Source: a virus. Taken from it: 24,652 nt of DNA. A program made the translations under genes and the position numbers. Location: the IMG/VR virus record IMGVR_UViG_3300035698_006585, positions 1 through 24,652 of that record; one strand, written 5' to 3'. Under the pieces are notes generated by a model, which did not search any database, was not told the origin of the DNA, and worked only from the letters and a program-made list of their open reading frames with translations. Of this stretch, positions 7,676 through 15,797 are shown piece by piece; position 1 is the first letter of the stretch; each line of letters starts with the position of its first letter.

Positions 7676-8758
7676 TTAGAATTTCACAGTTGCCTGGAAA
7701 ACAGCCTTGGGAACCTTAATGATCGGAATGAACGTGTCACCGGCCAGCTGTTTAATGCTAGGCGGATCGGTTTTCAGCTCAGCGTACGAGAACATGCCGG
7801 GCATATTAACGAGGTGCGACAGAGCGTCCAGAGCGTCATTACTGAGAACCAAATCGCGCGGAACGGGGTATGTGCCTTGGATGACTTCCCACCATTCAGG
7901 AGACGGAGCAGGAGTGAACACAACAGTGTCGTCGCCCCACAAATCCTGGTCGGTGCCGTCTACGTCCTGGTAGAACGCCTCGGACAGAGGACGCCATTTC
8001 AATTTCAGAAGACCGTCGGGGATCTCGTTGTTCAATGCAATTGCAGTCTGCATCGCTGGATTACGGTTCAGAATTTCTTTCATCTTGGTGTTGAGCATGA
8101 AATAGCTCAGTACGTTCTCGCCGTGGAACGCATATTCCAGTGGATAACCGCTTAGTTTACGCGCGGCTTTGCGCAAGGAAGAAATCTGTGTTGGGATGTC
8201 AGCCGCCGCGTTGTCCCACGTAACAGCAATCACGCCATTCAGCTGGTCTTGGTTGTCTGCTGGGATGTCTGCCGATACAGTGATTGACGCGCCCGCAGAG
8301 CTCGGGAGCATATCGCCGTTCTCGTCAAAATAGATGTTGCCAGTGGCAAGCATCGAATAAGTTGCGGCCATGCGCAGATTCGAGAACAACCGTTTAAACC
8401 CGGCTGTCTGGCGTGCGACTTCGGCCTCACCGAGACGCTGTTGTGTGCCGTCGGGACTCAACAGATTAACGAGGTCGGCTCCGGTGAACGACTGATTCAT
8501 AAATGTATGCATCAGTTTGATTGCAGTTTCCGAAATGCCCGTTTGTCCGCGCGCTTTGGATTTGCCACCGTAATGCACGAGGCTCGCAACCTGCCGAGTA
8601 TTGTCGACCTTGACGTATTTGCAACTGTCGCCAGTTACCGTACGAGTGGGACGCATGAACTCAGGCGGAAGCAGGTCATCAGGCACGCCGCCCTTGACTG
8701 CGTTGACTACCCCAGTCAGGGTAGTTGTTCCGAGGATTTGATTGAGTGTTTTAGCCAT
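7676..8758 (-). CDS. Major capsid protein, lambda E-like
   Basis: 360-aa protein directly after the decoration gene, the order D then E of lambda. Features that fit the phage major capsid protein E family: a long beta/helix N-terminal arm (VPDDLLPPEFMRPTRTVTG), conserved basic YGGKSKAR loop, a central helical region (FKRLFSNLRMAATYSMLATG) of spine-helix character, and a C-terminal NDALDALSHLVNMPGMFSY then FIPIIKVPKAVFQATVKF strand. Length matches lambda E (341 aa) closely. SD GGAG lies about 10 bases before ATG 8758. It forms the HK97-fold shell. HK97 gp5-type or Mu T-type capsids are less likely given the D-E order. Confidence 0.85.
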   Translation of the reverse strand: MAKTLNQILGTTTLTGVVNAVKGGVPDDLLPPEFMRPTRTVTGDSCKYVKVDNTRQVASLVHYGGKSKARGQTGISETAIKLMHTFMNQSFTGADLVNLLSPDGTQQRLGEAEVARQTAGFKRLFSNLRMAATYSMLATGNIYFDENGDMLPSSAGASITVSADIPADNQDQLNGVIAVTWDNAAADIPTQISSLRKAARKLSGYPLEYAFHGENVLSYFMLNTKMKEILNRNPAMQTAIALNNEIPDGLLKLKWRPLSEAFYQDVDGTDQDLWGDDTVVFTPAPSPEWWEVIQGTYPVPRDLVLSNDALDALSHLVNMPGMFSYAELKTDPPSIKQLAGDTFIPIIKVPKAVFQATVKF

Positions 8759-8794
8759 TTGAAAGAATCTCCTATACAGTGTTATTTTTGTGAC

Positions 8795-10540
8795 TTAGAA
8801 ATCGTCGTTGAATGTCCAGTTGCCATACGTGCGCAACAGAGATTTAACGTGTGCCTTGAGTGATGCGTCGGATGGGTAGTTGACTATCTGGCTTGCGATC
8901 ACGTCACCACCGATTACCATGTTCGGGAATGGTGTATCCTGGCTGTCGCAATCGTCGTCCGTGACCTTGAGCCCGTAGCCATCGCCAATGAGACATTTTG
9001 CGGCTTCGCTACCGTCAACTGGCAGAACCAGCGAACCAATTACGAAGTCGTTGCCAGTAGCAACTACAGCGGCGGTGGTGACAGCGATGTCATAGGAATC
9101 AAGTCCCTCAACATTGCTGAAATCAGCTTCAATCAACGCCTGCGATGTTGCGGCATAGCCGGTTCCGTCAAACGTGAATGTGACGGCTGTACCGCTCTGG
9201 ATTGTTCCGCCCGCGACTGAGATAGCAGCGGCGACAACTTCGTCCAGCGCAGTTTCGATTGTGCCAGCGGATGCCTCAATGTCAAGGTCTTCTGTCCACT
9301 GCATGTCGCCATCAGAATCCAGCACGCCCAATCGGAACGAACCAGCGGCGTTGATTGCACCAGCACCATGAGTAGTTCGAACGATTGACACGTCATCCAA
9401 GCCCACAACGTCGTTCATTTCCATCTGAACCAGCGCCTGTGGTGTGTTGGTGTACAATGTGCCCGAGAATGTCAGCACAACGGCTGTCGGTCCACTAATT
9501 GCACCACCAGTTGCAACAACTACAGATGACCCCATAGCGTCGTCCAACGCGGTGTTGATAGCGGCGGCATCGGCGTCAAACGCGATCGAAGGTGTCCACT
9601 GAACGTTGCCGTCCAATGCGTCTGTGATTCCGAGACGATAAGTGCCAGCGGTGATTGTTCCGCCGCCCTGTGTCGAGATTGCCACAGTGGCAGTTGTTGC
9701 GCCTGTGAGCGCGGAGACATCAACGCCAACCTCGCCCTGTTCCCTGTTGGTGGCTCCTGTGCCGCTCCAGGTCAGGGTCAGTACCATTGTTGCTGTGTTC
9801 GGGATCTCAGTTGCGACGATTACATTAGCGCCCAATAGATCGTCGAGTGCCGTCTGAACAGATGCAGTCTGAGTCGCTTCGGTTGCGCTCCACGCGATTG
9901 TGTCAGTCCAGAGAATTGCGCCGTCGGGCTGTCCGAGGTCACGGATACCGACCTTAAACGTTCCACCAGTCTGTGTGCCAGCGGTCGTGATGACCTGTAC
10001 ACAATCAGCATTTGCGCCAACGCTCGGGGTGATGGTCTGTACCTCGTCTGCATCAGAGGATACGGTCGGTGTCAGTGTCTGAATTTCGTCTACGTCCGCG
10101 CTTAGTGCGGTGATTGTGACGACGCCCGTTGTGGTGTCAACGGCTGAGTATGTGACCGTAACAGTCTGGACAGTACCGGATGCAGTTGGAGGACCAGCGA
10201 CCTTCATTGTGCCGGAAGCGCCGAGCCTGCGAACTATTTCAACTGCTGTTGCGGCTGAAACTGTGATTTCCGTTGTGTCTGCTGTGGCGTCATACGCGGC
10301 GGCCAATGCTCCGATGATTGCCGGGGCATACAGGCCAGTTGCTGTGATTTCACCCATGAGATTGCCAGCGCGGAGAACGTCGAGGTCTCCGGTATTGCCG
10401 GTGTCACGAGAGAGCGCGCCGTTTATGAGTTTTCCGCCCGGCAACAGTGCGAACCCATTGTCAGAGTTCATGATTAGTCGAGGTGTTGCGGTGCGATCGT
10501 CTTTGATTCCGGGGGTTCCGCTTACGTGTGTGAGAGCCAT
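8795..10540 (-). CDS. Head decoration protein with inserted tandem repeat domains
   Basis: 581-aa protein in the slot of lambda D, between protease/scaffold and capsid genes. Residues 1-125 (including GDLDVLRAGNLMGEITATG) and 495-581 (DFVIGSLVLPVDGSEA, then VIGGDVIASQIVNYPSDAS) look like the halves of a head decoration protein. Between them lie three short units around ADEVQTITPSV (about 148-190) and three units of about 100 residues (about 193-295, 298-398, 400-492). Each long unit has a G(T/S)(F/Y)(K/R)LG start, a W(T)xxI(A) strand, a helix ending TALDD and a VLTFSGT-like strand. Such modules occur in metagenomic virion proteins and are likely surface-exposed. SD AGGAG precedes ATG 10540. 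Usual decoration proteins are near 110-150 aa, so this one is about fourfold enlarged. Confidence 0.75.
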   Translation of the reverse strand: MALTHVSGTPGIKDDRTATPRLIMNSDNGFALLPGGKLINGALSRDTGNTGDLDVLRAGNLMGEITATGLYAPAIIGALAAAYDATADTTEITVSAATAVEIVRRLGASGTMKVAGPPTASGTVQTVTVTYSAVDTTTGVVTITALSADVDEIQTLTPTVSSDADEVQTITPSVGANADCVQVITTAGTQTGGTFKVGIRDLGQPDGAILWTDTIAWSATEATQTASVQTALDDLLGANVIVATEIPNTATMVLTLTWSGTGATNREQGEVGVDVSALTGATTATVAISTQGGGTITAGTYRLGITDALDGNVQWTPSIAFDADAAAINTALDDAMGSSVVVATGGAISGPTAVVLTFSGTLYTNTPQALVQMEMNDVVGLDDVSIVRTTHGAGAINAAGSFRLGVLDSDGDMQWTEDLDIEASAGTIETALDEVVAAAISVAGGTIQSGTAVTFTFDGTGYAATSQALIEADFSNVEGLDSYDIAVTTAAVVATGNDFVIGSLVLPVDGSEAAKCLIGDGYGLKVTDDDCDSQDTPFPNMVIGGDVIASQIVNYPSDASLKAHVKSLLRTYGNWTFNDDF

Positions 10541-10576
10541 GTTATTATCTCCTGTCCTTCGTTTTGTTAATTGTGA

Positions 10577-11131
10577 TTACGCGCTTACGCCGTCCACTGA
10601 TTCGACCATATTTTTGATCGTATCGGCAGTGACTTTTTCATCTGCTTCGGCAATAGCGAGGTCTTCGCGGCTGAGTTCAACCGTTTGCACGCCGGTCTTG
10701 GAACCAGTTGCAATTGGTTTGTTCGCTTTGAGGATTTCGCATACCTGAGTGGCGATGCTTTTGTCGGTCTTGCTGACTGACCGTGCGAGCATTACAGCCT
10801 GTACGGGTTCCTGAGCGAATAGAGCCAGAAAACTTGTCTTGGTTGCGGGGTCAATCAGTGAGAGCTCAACCAATGCGCCGAGCTTGGCTTCGATGCCTTC
10901 GCTGAGTGCGTCGATAGTTTCAGGCTGGAGCGTCGGGCGTTTGTTTGCGTCGGCATCTTTGTTGGCAGTGTCGAGGCTGGCTTGCAGTGTAGTGCGCGCG
11001 CCTTCCATCTCAGTGATACGAGTGTTTGACTTGCCGAACTCTGCAATGAGTGTTGCGGCAAAGTTTTCTTCGGTCAATGCGTCCGCAAGGCCAAATCCGG
11101 TCTGTAAATCTGTGAGTGTCTTCGGGTCCAT
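10577..11131 (-). CDS. Nested in-frame scaffold protein (Nu3-like)
   Basis: In-frame internal start within the protease gene, giving a separate 184-aa product (MDPKTLTDLQTGFGLADALT) that equals the helical C-terminal part. ATG 11131 has AGGAG at 11141-11145, spaced 9 bases, embedded in ACAGGAGACAG, the same ribosome site type used by several bona fide genes here. Lambda makes its scaffold Nu3 in exactly this way from the 3' part of C. The product lacks the protease region and would be needed in excess as scaffold. Confidence 0.75.
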   Translation of the reverse strand: MDPKTLTDLQTGFGLADALTEENFAATLIAEFGKSNTRITEMEGARTTLQASLDTANKDADANKRPTLQPETIDALSEGIEAKLGALVELSLIDPATKTSFLALFAQEPVQAVMLARSVSKTDKSIATQVCEILKANKPIATGSKTGVQTVELSREDLAIAEADEKVTADTIKNMVESVDGVSA

Positions 11132-11893
11132 TTTTTCTGTCTCCTGTGTTCTGCTGAATGTCAGCGGGATAAACGATTGCTGATTGGGTACTACTGGGGT
11201 CGGTGTGAGTGTGATATGAGTTAGGGCTTCGCCGTACGCTTTGCCGGTGCCGTCCACAAAATTGTCGTCTATGCGGACTGATACCTGATCGACTCGTTTG
11301 GCCATGTCTGCGGCTTGGTCGTTTGCAAACTCATGGACAACATAGAGGGAGTCGCCCCGACGGAACGCGTCGGTAGCATAACCGATGGTGCGTTCGGACG
11401 GATTCTTGCGTTCTCCCGCGCTGTCGTCGCTGTGATCTGAGAATAAAGGAATCTTCACGCCAGCGTCGCGCATAGCGAAAAACGTGGCTACCCAACCGTC
11501 CATACGCGCTGAGTCAACTGCAACGGTGCGGTCGCCCTGTTTATATTGACCGCTTGAAATTACGTCTTTGAGGTATTTGCTTTTTCCGACTTGCTCCATT
11601 GCGCTCGTGGTCGCCGCAAACAACATGCCGTCTTTATTCACTTCAGTTGAAAATAGTGACTTGGCGTGCTCCTGGAGCTGTTCGCGGGTTGCGCTTCGCA
11701 CGGTCGTGAGCTTTGGAATCTCTTGGATAGCAGTAGACAACCGTGATAACTCAACCTTGCCATCGGAGTCCTTGTACGGCAGATGACGGAACGAACGCGG
11801 AACGGTTAATCCGCTGGAGTCTTTCTGTCCCGGCTCAACCAACAGAAACGAATCGTCCGGCAGGTTGTCAATGAATTGTTGTGTCCATTCCAT
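10577..11893 (-). CDS. Prohead protease-scaffold fusion (Mu I-like)
   Basis: 438 aa. Residues 1-85 (RSFRHLPYKDSDGKVELSRL, then SATREQLQEHAKSLF) form a small helical domain often linked to head maturation proteins. Residues about 90-245 fit a serine protease: His154 in FSDHSDD, Ser205 in QVSVRID, His226 in ALTHITLTPTPVVPNQ are the candidate active-site and fold residues. From residue 255 the sequence is helical and charged with a coiled-coil segment (MEGARTTLQASLDTANKDAD), fitting an internal scaffold. The protein would start capsid assembly and then cleave the scaffold. It lies between the minor head protein and decoration genes, as lambda C/Nu3 do. Start 11893 has AGGGGA upstream; 10 bases separate it from the previous stop. 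Confidence 0.8.
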   Translation of the reverse strand: MEWTQQFIDNLPDDSFLLVEPGQKDSSGLTVPRSFRHLPYKDSDGKVELSRLSTAIQEIPKLTTVRSATREQLQEHAKSLFSTEVNKDGMLFAATTSAMEQVGKSKYLKDVISSGQYKQGDRTVAVDSARMDGWVATFFAMRDAGVKIPLFSDHSDDSAGERKNPSERTIGYATDAFRRGDSLYVVHEFANDQAADMAKRVDQVSVRIDDNFVDGTGKAYGEALTHITLTPTPVVPNQQSFIPLTFSRTQETEKMDPKTLTDLQTGFGLADALTEENFAATLIAEFGKSNTRITEMEGARTTLQASLDTANKDADANKRPTLQPETIDALSEGIEAKLGALVELSLIDPATKTSFLALFAQEPVQAVMLARSVSKTDKSIATQVCEILKANKPIATGSKTGVQTVELSREDLAIAEADEKVTADTIKNMVESVDGVSA

Positions 11894-11903
11894 ACGTGTT
11901 CCC

Positions 11904-12749
11904 CTATGCCGCCATCAGGTCGGCTGGATTGAATGCGAAATTTGGTGCTGCTACTGGCATGACGCCATCTACTGACCGGGGCGCGACTGTTTGTTCTGGT
12001 GCGAATACATCGATGATTGAACAGCGGCAACGCCAGCCGTTTGGTGGTGTGTTGGTTGACCAGAACGCGTCTGACTTCGGTAGCCGTGTACCGTCAAAAC
12101 CTTCGTGCTCGGGTCTTACTCTGTCGTCGCCAACTGTTACATATTCGTAACCCCACAAGATGCGTTGTATTGCCGGTGACTGTCCCGCCGTCCACTTGCC
12201 CGCGCTATGCGACATCTGCGCAAACGTGACTGCCCATGTTTCGAGCAGGTACGGGTCAGCCTGTGCCAATCCGATAGCGTTCATTCTGAGTTTTATTGCG
12301 TCCTCAGCGGCCTTGATGTTAATATTGCTTGCCCACGCATCTTCGACTGCTTTGGATACCGTGCTCGCAAGCCGTTGTTCAGTGTCACGGAATATCTGCT
12401 CAGCGGCGTTTTTGAAAAACAACGATTCCGGTGTGTCGGTTGCAAAATCCATTGCAAACTCTAATGATGCACCGTGGGTTTTTGCCCATGCCTTAGCCGC
12501 CCTTGTCGTGTCGCGCTTGCCTGTGGCAAACGCTTTGTAGGACATCGCACTTAACGCCTCAACCAACGGCTCAAACGCTGTTGCTATACGTCCTGCGGGT
12601 GCCAAGTCGCCAGCCCTAACGGCTCCGACAATGGTACGGCGGAATGCTCTGATTTTACGTTTCAATACGCGCAATGCAGACCGTTCCAGTTTTACAAGCC
12701 TGGCGTGCTGAATAAGTGCTTTTCTACGTGATCTGCGTGAACTAGGCAT
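11904..12749 (-). CDS. Mu F-like minor head protein
   Basis: 281-aa protein starting MPSSRRSRRKALIQHARL, very basic at the N-terminus. The start is set at 12749, where AGGAGG lies 6 bases upstream; a longer in-frame reading from 12767 would add six residues. The C-terminal signature GDDRVRPEHEGFDGTRLP followed by STNTPPNGWRCRCSI is the hallmark of the Mu F / SPP1 gp7 head morphogenesis family: a conserved R-x-x-H/E-x-x-x-D-G and a P-x-N-x-W-x-C-R-C motif. These proteins are packed in a few copies near the portal and may aid DNA ejection. It overlaps the portal stop by 8 bases, consistent with coupled expression. Confidence 0.9.
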   Translation of the reverse strand: MPSSRRSRRKALIQHARLVKLERSALRVLKRKIRAFRRTIVGAVRAGDLAPAGRIATAFEPLVEALSAMSYKAFATGKRDTTRAAKAWAKTHGASLEFAMDFATDTPESLFFKNAAEQIFRDTEQRLASTVSKAVEDAWASNINIKAAEDAIKLRMNAIGLAQADPYLLETWAVTFAQMSHSAGKWTAGQSPAIQRILWGYEYVTVGDDRVRPEHEGFDGTRLPKSDAFWSTNTPPNGWRCRCSIIDVFAPEQTVAPRSVDGVMPVAAPNFAFNPADLMAA

Positions 12750-14085
12750 CTGCGTCCTCCTCGCCATCCGATGGCCCTAGAGGTTCGTCGCGCACTACTG
12801 TTTTTTTCGTTGTTGAGGTGTTCAACGGTGCGCCTGTCTGTTCAATAATCTGTTTGATGTCCAGCATCTCAAGCGCCACGTCGAGGTTAGCGGGAGCACT
12901 GAAAATCTTGGTTACAATGTCTTTGAGGAACTGAATCACTGCGGGGTCGAGTGCGGCAAATGTAATCTTGACATCACCAACACGTTCCACGCCGTAATTA
13001 ACGGCAACCCACGGGTCCAAGAGATATTTATTGATGTGCGTAAACACGTCTTCAGTAAGCAGTTTTCCGATCATGTACGCCCATTTAGATTGTGTCTCGC
13101 TCTCGGCCTTGGTGCCGCTCGTACCCTCAAGGATTGACCGCTCGGGCTGTAACCAACCGCGCACTTTCAGACTGTCTTGATATTTGAGGTCGTCGAGAAA
13201 TTCGGACCCGTGCTGTCCAGTTGTTTCAAGAAACGAAATGTTCCACGCCTTAATTGCGCTCTTGCCAGCCCCACCCAGTTGCGCGAGGTCTTCGAGATAC
13301 TGAGTGAGAGTATTCGGCATTACTACGCCGTCGACTGCGGTTAGTTGTCGGAGGATCGCAGTAGCAAGCTCAAAGTTTGACACCTTGTTCCCGTCTTCGT
13401 CTAACCCAAAACCCTCGGGATACTCAATAACCGGGATAGCGCCAGCCACTTTTTTGCTGTATTTAGCGTACCGTTCAGAGGTGTTTTTCCATGTCCGCCA
13501 TGCGGTTGTGCGGATGTTCTCATTGCGTGAACGCCCGTACATGTTATCGCATTCCTGATCGTGGACAAATACGAAACTGTGCGGCGGATCAAGCTCAACT
13601 TCGCCCTGCTTGAGTCCCGCAAAATTGCCAGTGTCTTTGGTGACTACGATGGTCGTCTTATCAACTACCAACGGTTTGATTTTTTTGTAATGGAGCTTCC
13701 CGTCCTCGCGTAGTTCCCAGACCTTTTCAAACGGTGCCCAACCGTAATCAATCCCGAAAAGCATGTCATGGATCAGCTTTGCCCAGAGCGGTGTAAACTC
13801 GGCTTTAACGTCTGCTTTGAGCGATTCGTCTTCGCATTCCACGGACCATTCTGCACACTGTATCGGAGCACCAGCCGCACCACGAGCAAGTGCGATAGTC
13901 GGGTCTGTGCGCATTGCGCGGTATTCATCGTAGAGGCTGGTTTTAGGTTTGGGGAGTCCGTCGTCAGCTTGAAGCACAGCGATCCCGGTAACACGTGGAG
14001 CCGGAGGAATCTGAGCTTTGGTTTGGTCTTGAGGGGATTTCCCTCGGAAACGTTTTGGAATGAGTGACTTGAGCGTAATCGCCAT
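12742..14085 (-). CDS. Portal protein, DUF935 / Mu gp29 type
   Basis: 447 aa from ATG 14085 (MAITLKSLIPKRFRGKSP); an ATG four codons earlier (14097) is an alternative. Upstream in-frame readings run through an intrinsic terminator hairpin and are rejected. Segments GAPIQCAEWSVECED, then IHDMLFGIDYGWAPFEKVWE, and ECDNMYGRSRNENI fit the DUF935 family of Mu-like portals. The portal is a dodecamer at one capsid vertex through which DNA enters and leaves. The C-terminus is acidic (PSDGEEDADA). It is followed by the Mu F-like gene, the usual neighbour. A separate leader with promoter and hairpin lies upstream. Confidence 0.9.
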   Translation of the reverse strand: MAITLKSLIPKRFRGKSPQDQTKAQIPPAPRVTGIAVLQADDGLPKPKTSLYDEYRAMRTDPTIALARGAAGAPIQCAEWSVECEDESLKADVKAEFTPLWAKLIHDMLFGIDYGWAPFEKVWELREDGKLHYKKIKPLVVDKTTIVVTKDTGNFAGLKQGEVELDPPHSFVFVHDQECDNMYGRSRNENIRTTAWRTWKNTSERYAKYSKKVAGAIPVIEYPEGFGLDEDGNKVSNFELATAILRQLTAVDGVVMPNTLTQYLEDLAQLGGAGKSAIKAWNISFLETTGQHGSEFLDDLKYQDSLKVRGWLQPERSILEGTSGTKAESETQSKWAYMIGKLLTEDVFTHINKYLLDPWVAVNYGVERVGDVKITFAALDPAVIQFLKDIVTKIFSAPANLDVALEMLDIKQIIEQTGAPLNTSTTKKTVVRDEPLGPSDGEEDADA

Positions 14086-14112
14086 TGATATTCCCATTTT
14101 GGTGTTGACAAC

Positions 14113-14149
14113 AAAAAAGGCCAGTTGGGTGTTGGTCCCAACTGACCTT
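14113..14149 (-). terminator. Intrinsic terminator / possible attenuator before portal gene
   Basis: On the minus strand a 13-bp stem (AAGGTCAGTTGGG with CCCAACTGGCCTT, one wobble) closes a 7-base loop and is followed by a run of six T. It lies between the large terminase stop and the portal start. The promoter candidate at 14207-14235 is upstream of it, so it may also act on the portal transcript. Confidence 0.82.
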
Positions 14150-14206
14150 CTGTAATCTACAATGGACGGGGAGCAAAACCCAACCACTTTGCTGTCTAAT
14201 GCCTAA

Positions 14207-14235
14207 CTAGTAGCATACCAAAGGCCATTTGTCAA
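14207..14235 (-). promoter_or_regulatory. Sigma70-like promoter candidate for portal operon
   Basis: Perfect -35 TTGACA (14235-14230), 17-base spacer, weak -10 TACTAG (14212-14207), in the gap after the terminase gene. The expected start near 14200 would give a leader of about 115 bases containing the terminator hairpin. The -10 matches only half of the consensus, so confidence is moderate. Confidence 0.42.
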
Positions 14236-14271
14236 GCTCTTAACGGGAAGTTTGTGTAAAAAAGTGTGCGG

Positions 14272-15684
14272 CTAGACGCTCACGTTAGTGCGGCCGCCTG
14301 TGCGTGGTTTGCGACGGCGGATAGGTCTGAGACGATAAATCCTGTATCCCTCGGCTTCGCTGGCATGCGAGTATTTCTGATCGGTTTTATCTGGTTCCCC
14401 GAAATTGTCATACCGCATCTGTTTAAGGTCGGCAATCAAAACCTCGCATCGTTCATGGATTTGCCAATGCCTTGTTCCGGTCGCGTCTTCAAGCGCGGCG
14501 TTGACCGTGTTCACGCGGTCCTTGACAAACGGGTTAGACCTGCTCACGCGGAGACGGAACGGGATGTTCGCTGAGTCTAGTTTCTCAGCTACCAGCTGGT
14601 AACACGTCTCTCCTGTACCTGCCCAATGCTGAGTTCCGCCAGTCGCATCCCCGTACACCTCAAGAGGTTCTTTGCGTTTCCAGCCGCCTGCATCGTTGAT
14701 ATATTTTATAAAAATATCCATAGTTCCCAGCACGTCAAGCCGGGGCGCGTGAATCTCGTGGACAGTCGTGAAGATGTCGTTTATGGGGTCATACTGTCCT
14801 ATTTCTGCGTGCATCCCCGGAGCGATATTGAAATCCATTGAAAGATGCAACGGCAGATGGTCTACTATGTCAATATTGTTGACCACGTGAACGCCTTCAT
14901 CAAACATTGAATACAGCGTACGGCCTCTGAGGTTCATCGCCCCGCCGTCGAGGTATTGTTTTGCTAGATCACCCGGTAAAAGCGCTTTCTGAATCTCATA
15001 AAAATCCGCCATCTTGAGGTTGTCTTTAGTGCGTGCCCGATACAGTGCGTGAGTCGGGTGCCCGGCATGGAACTCTTCGTATATCCGCGTCGCGTCGCCT
15101 TCGTTTGTATACGTGAATATCCGCTGGATGAACCGCGCGTCCGGGTGCCGGACCCTGCCCATGAGCTGAATGTATGGGTCGTTTAGCGGGTCGTGTCGGT
15201 CGTCTTTCCAGCGTGCCGCCTCGTCACCCCACGCCGCGCCAACCTCCCAGCCGGTTATGCGTTTTGGTGAATCCGCTGTCCTGAGCAGTAACGCGGAAGG
15301 TTTTTTCTTGGTGCCAAAATCGTGTAGCACAAACCCAGGCCCCGAGTATTGCCCAGTCGAAAGTGCTTGATTCGGACCCCTCCACGAATATGACATACCA
15401 ACCTCGTTCATCGCCTCCTGCAACATCGGCACATCGAAATCCATGAGGTTCGAGTAGGTTGGAGCGAGCACAGCAGACGGGACATAGGTCGCATCGCCGT
15501 TGTCGTCAAATGCGTTGTTACGATGTAGAGTAAGCAGCTTCCGCGCGCCTATCCAGCTCTTACCCGCTCCCTGCCCACCTTCGAGCGCAACAAATGGATG
15601 TTCCCAGTCCTCAGCGAACCCAGTTTGTCCGCCCGGCCAGAAGCCCCATACTAACTCGTCTGTGATTTCAATTTCTTTTGCCAT
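14272..15684 (-). CDS. terL: Terminase large subunit
   Basis: 470 aa from ATG 15684 (MAKEIEITDELVWGFWPGG). An upstream in-frame ATG (15720) is rejected because a hairpin covers it. ATPase: Walker A GGQGAGKS at about 36-43, Walker B region VGAAWGDEA at about 148-156. Nuclease (RNase H-like) acidic residues are likely in LSMDFN (Asp about 284), VYGDATGG (Asp about 346) and the C-terminal YSHASEAEGYR, where the common Asp is Glu. The motor packages DNA into proheads and cuts the concatemer. Length is normal. Oddly, the small subunit gene is about 4.9 kb away instead of adjacent. SD is weak (GGTGTGG). Confidence 0.93.
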   Translation of the reverse strand: MAKEIEITDELVWGFWPGGQTGFAEDWEHPFVALEGGQGAGKSWIGARKLLTLHRNNAFDDNGDATYVPSAVLAPTYSNLMDFDVPMLQEAMNEVGMSYSWRGPNQALSTGQYSGPGFVLHDFGTKKKPSALLLRTADSPKRITGWEVGAAWGDEAARWKDDRHDPLNDPYIQLMGRVRHPDARFIQRIFTYTNEGDATRIYEEFHAGHPTHALYRARTKDNLKMADFYEIQKALLPGDLAKQYLDGGAMNLRGRTLYSMFDEGVHVVNNIDIVDHLPLHLSMDFNIAPGMHAEIGQYDPINDIFTTVHEIHAPRLDVLGTMDIFIKYINDAGGWKRKEPLEVYGDATGGTQHWAGTGETCYQLVAEKLDSANIPFRLRVSRSNPFVKDRVNTVNAALEDATGTRHWQIHERCEVLIADLKQMRYDNFGEPDKTDQKYSHASEAEGYRIYRLRPIRRRKPRTGGRTNVSV

Positions 15685-15708
15685 GCCCACACCATACCAC
15701 CAAAACAG

Positions 15709-15734
15709 GAAGCCCGCCATTTCTGACGGGCCTC
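15709..15734 (-). terminator. Hairpin upstream of the large terminase gene
   Basis: GAGGCCCGTC and GGCGGGCTTC pair over 10 bp (two G-U) with a 6-base loop on the minus strand, followed by the imperfect T-rich CTGTTTTGG. It is in the 113-base gap before the terminase start. It may be a weak terminator ending early transcripts or a leader structure; the poor T-tract lowers confidence. Confidence 0.5.
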
Positions 15735-15797
15735 ATGTGTTCATTTAATTTTCATCGGGCGTCATACGGCACCTCCCATTGTGCGATTGACTGTTGC

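Noticed and set aside
10110-10748. 212-aa plus-strand open frame opposite the decoration and protease genes
   Set aside because: Antisense shadow caused by biased codon use in the Thr/Val-rich decoration gene; no ribosome site.
14086-14187. GTG-started N-terminal extension of the portal protein
   Set aside because: It would run through the intrinsic terminator hairpin and T-tract and has no SD.
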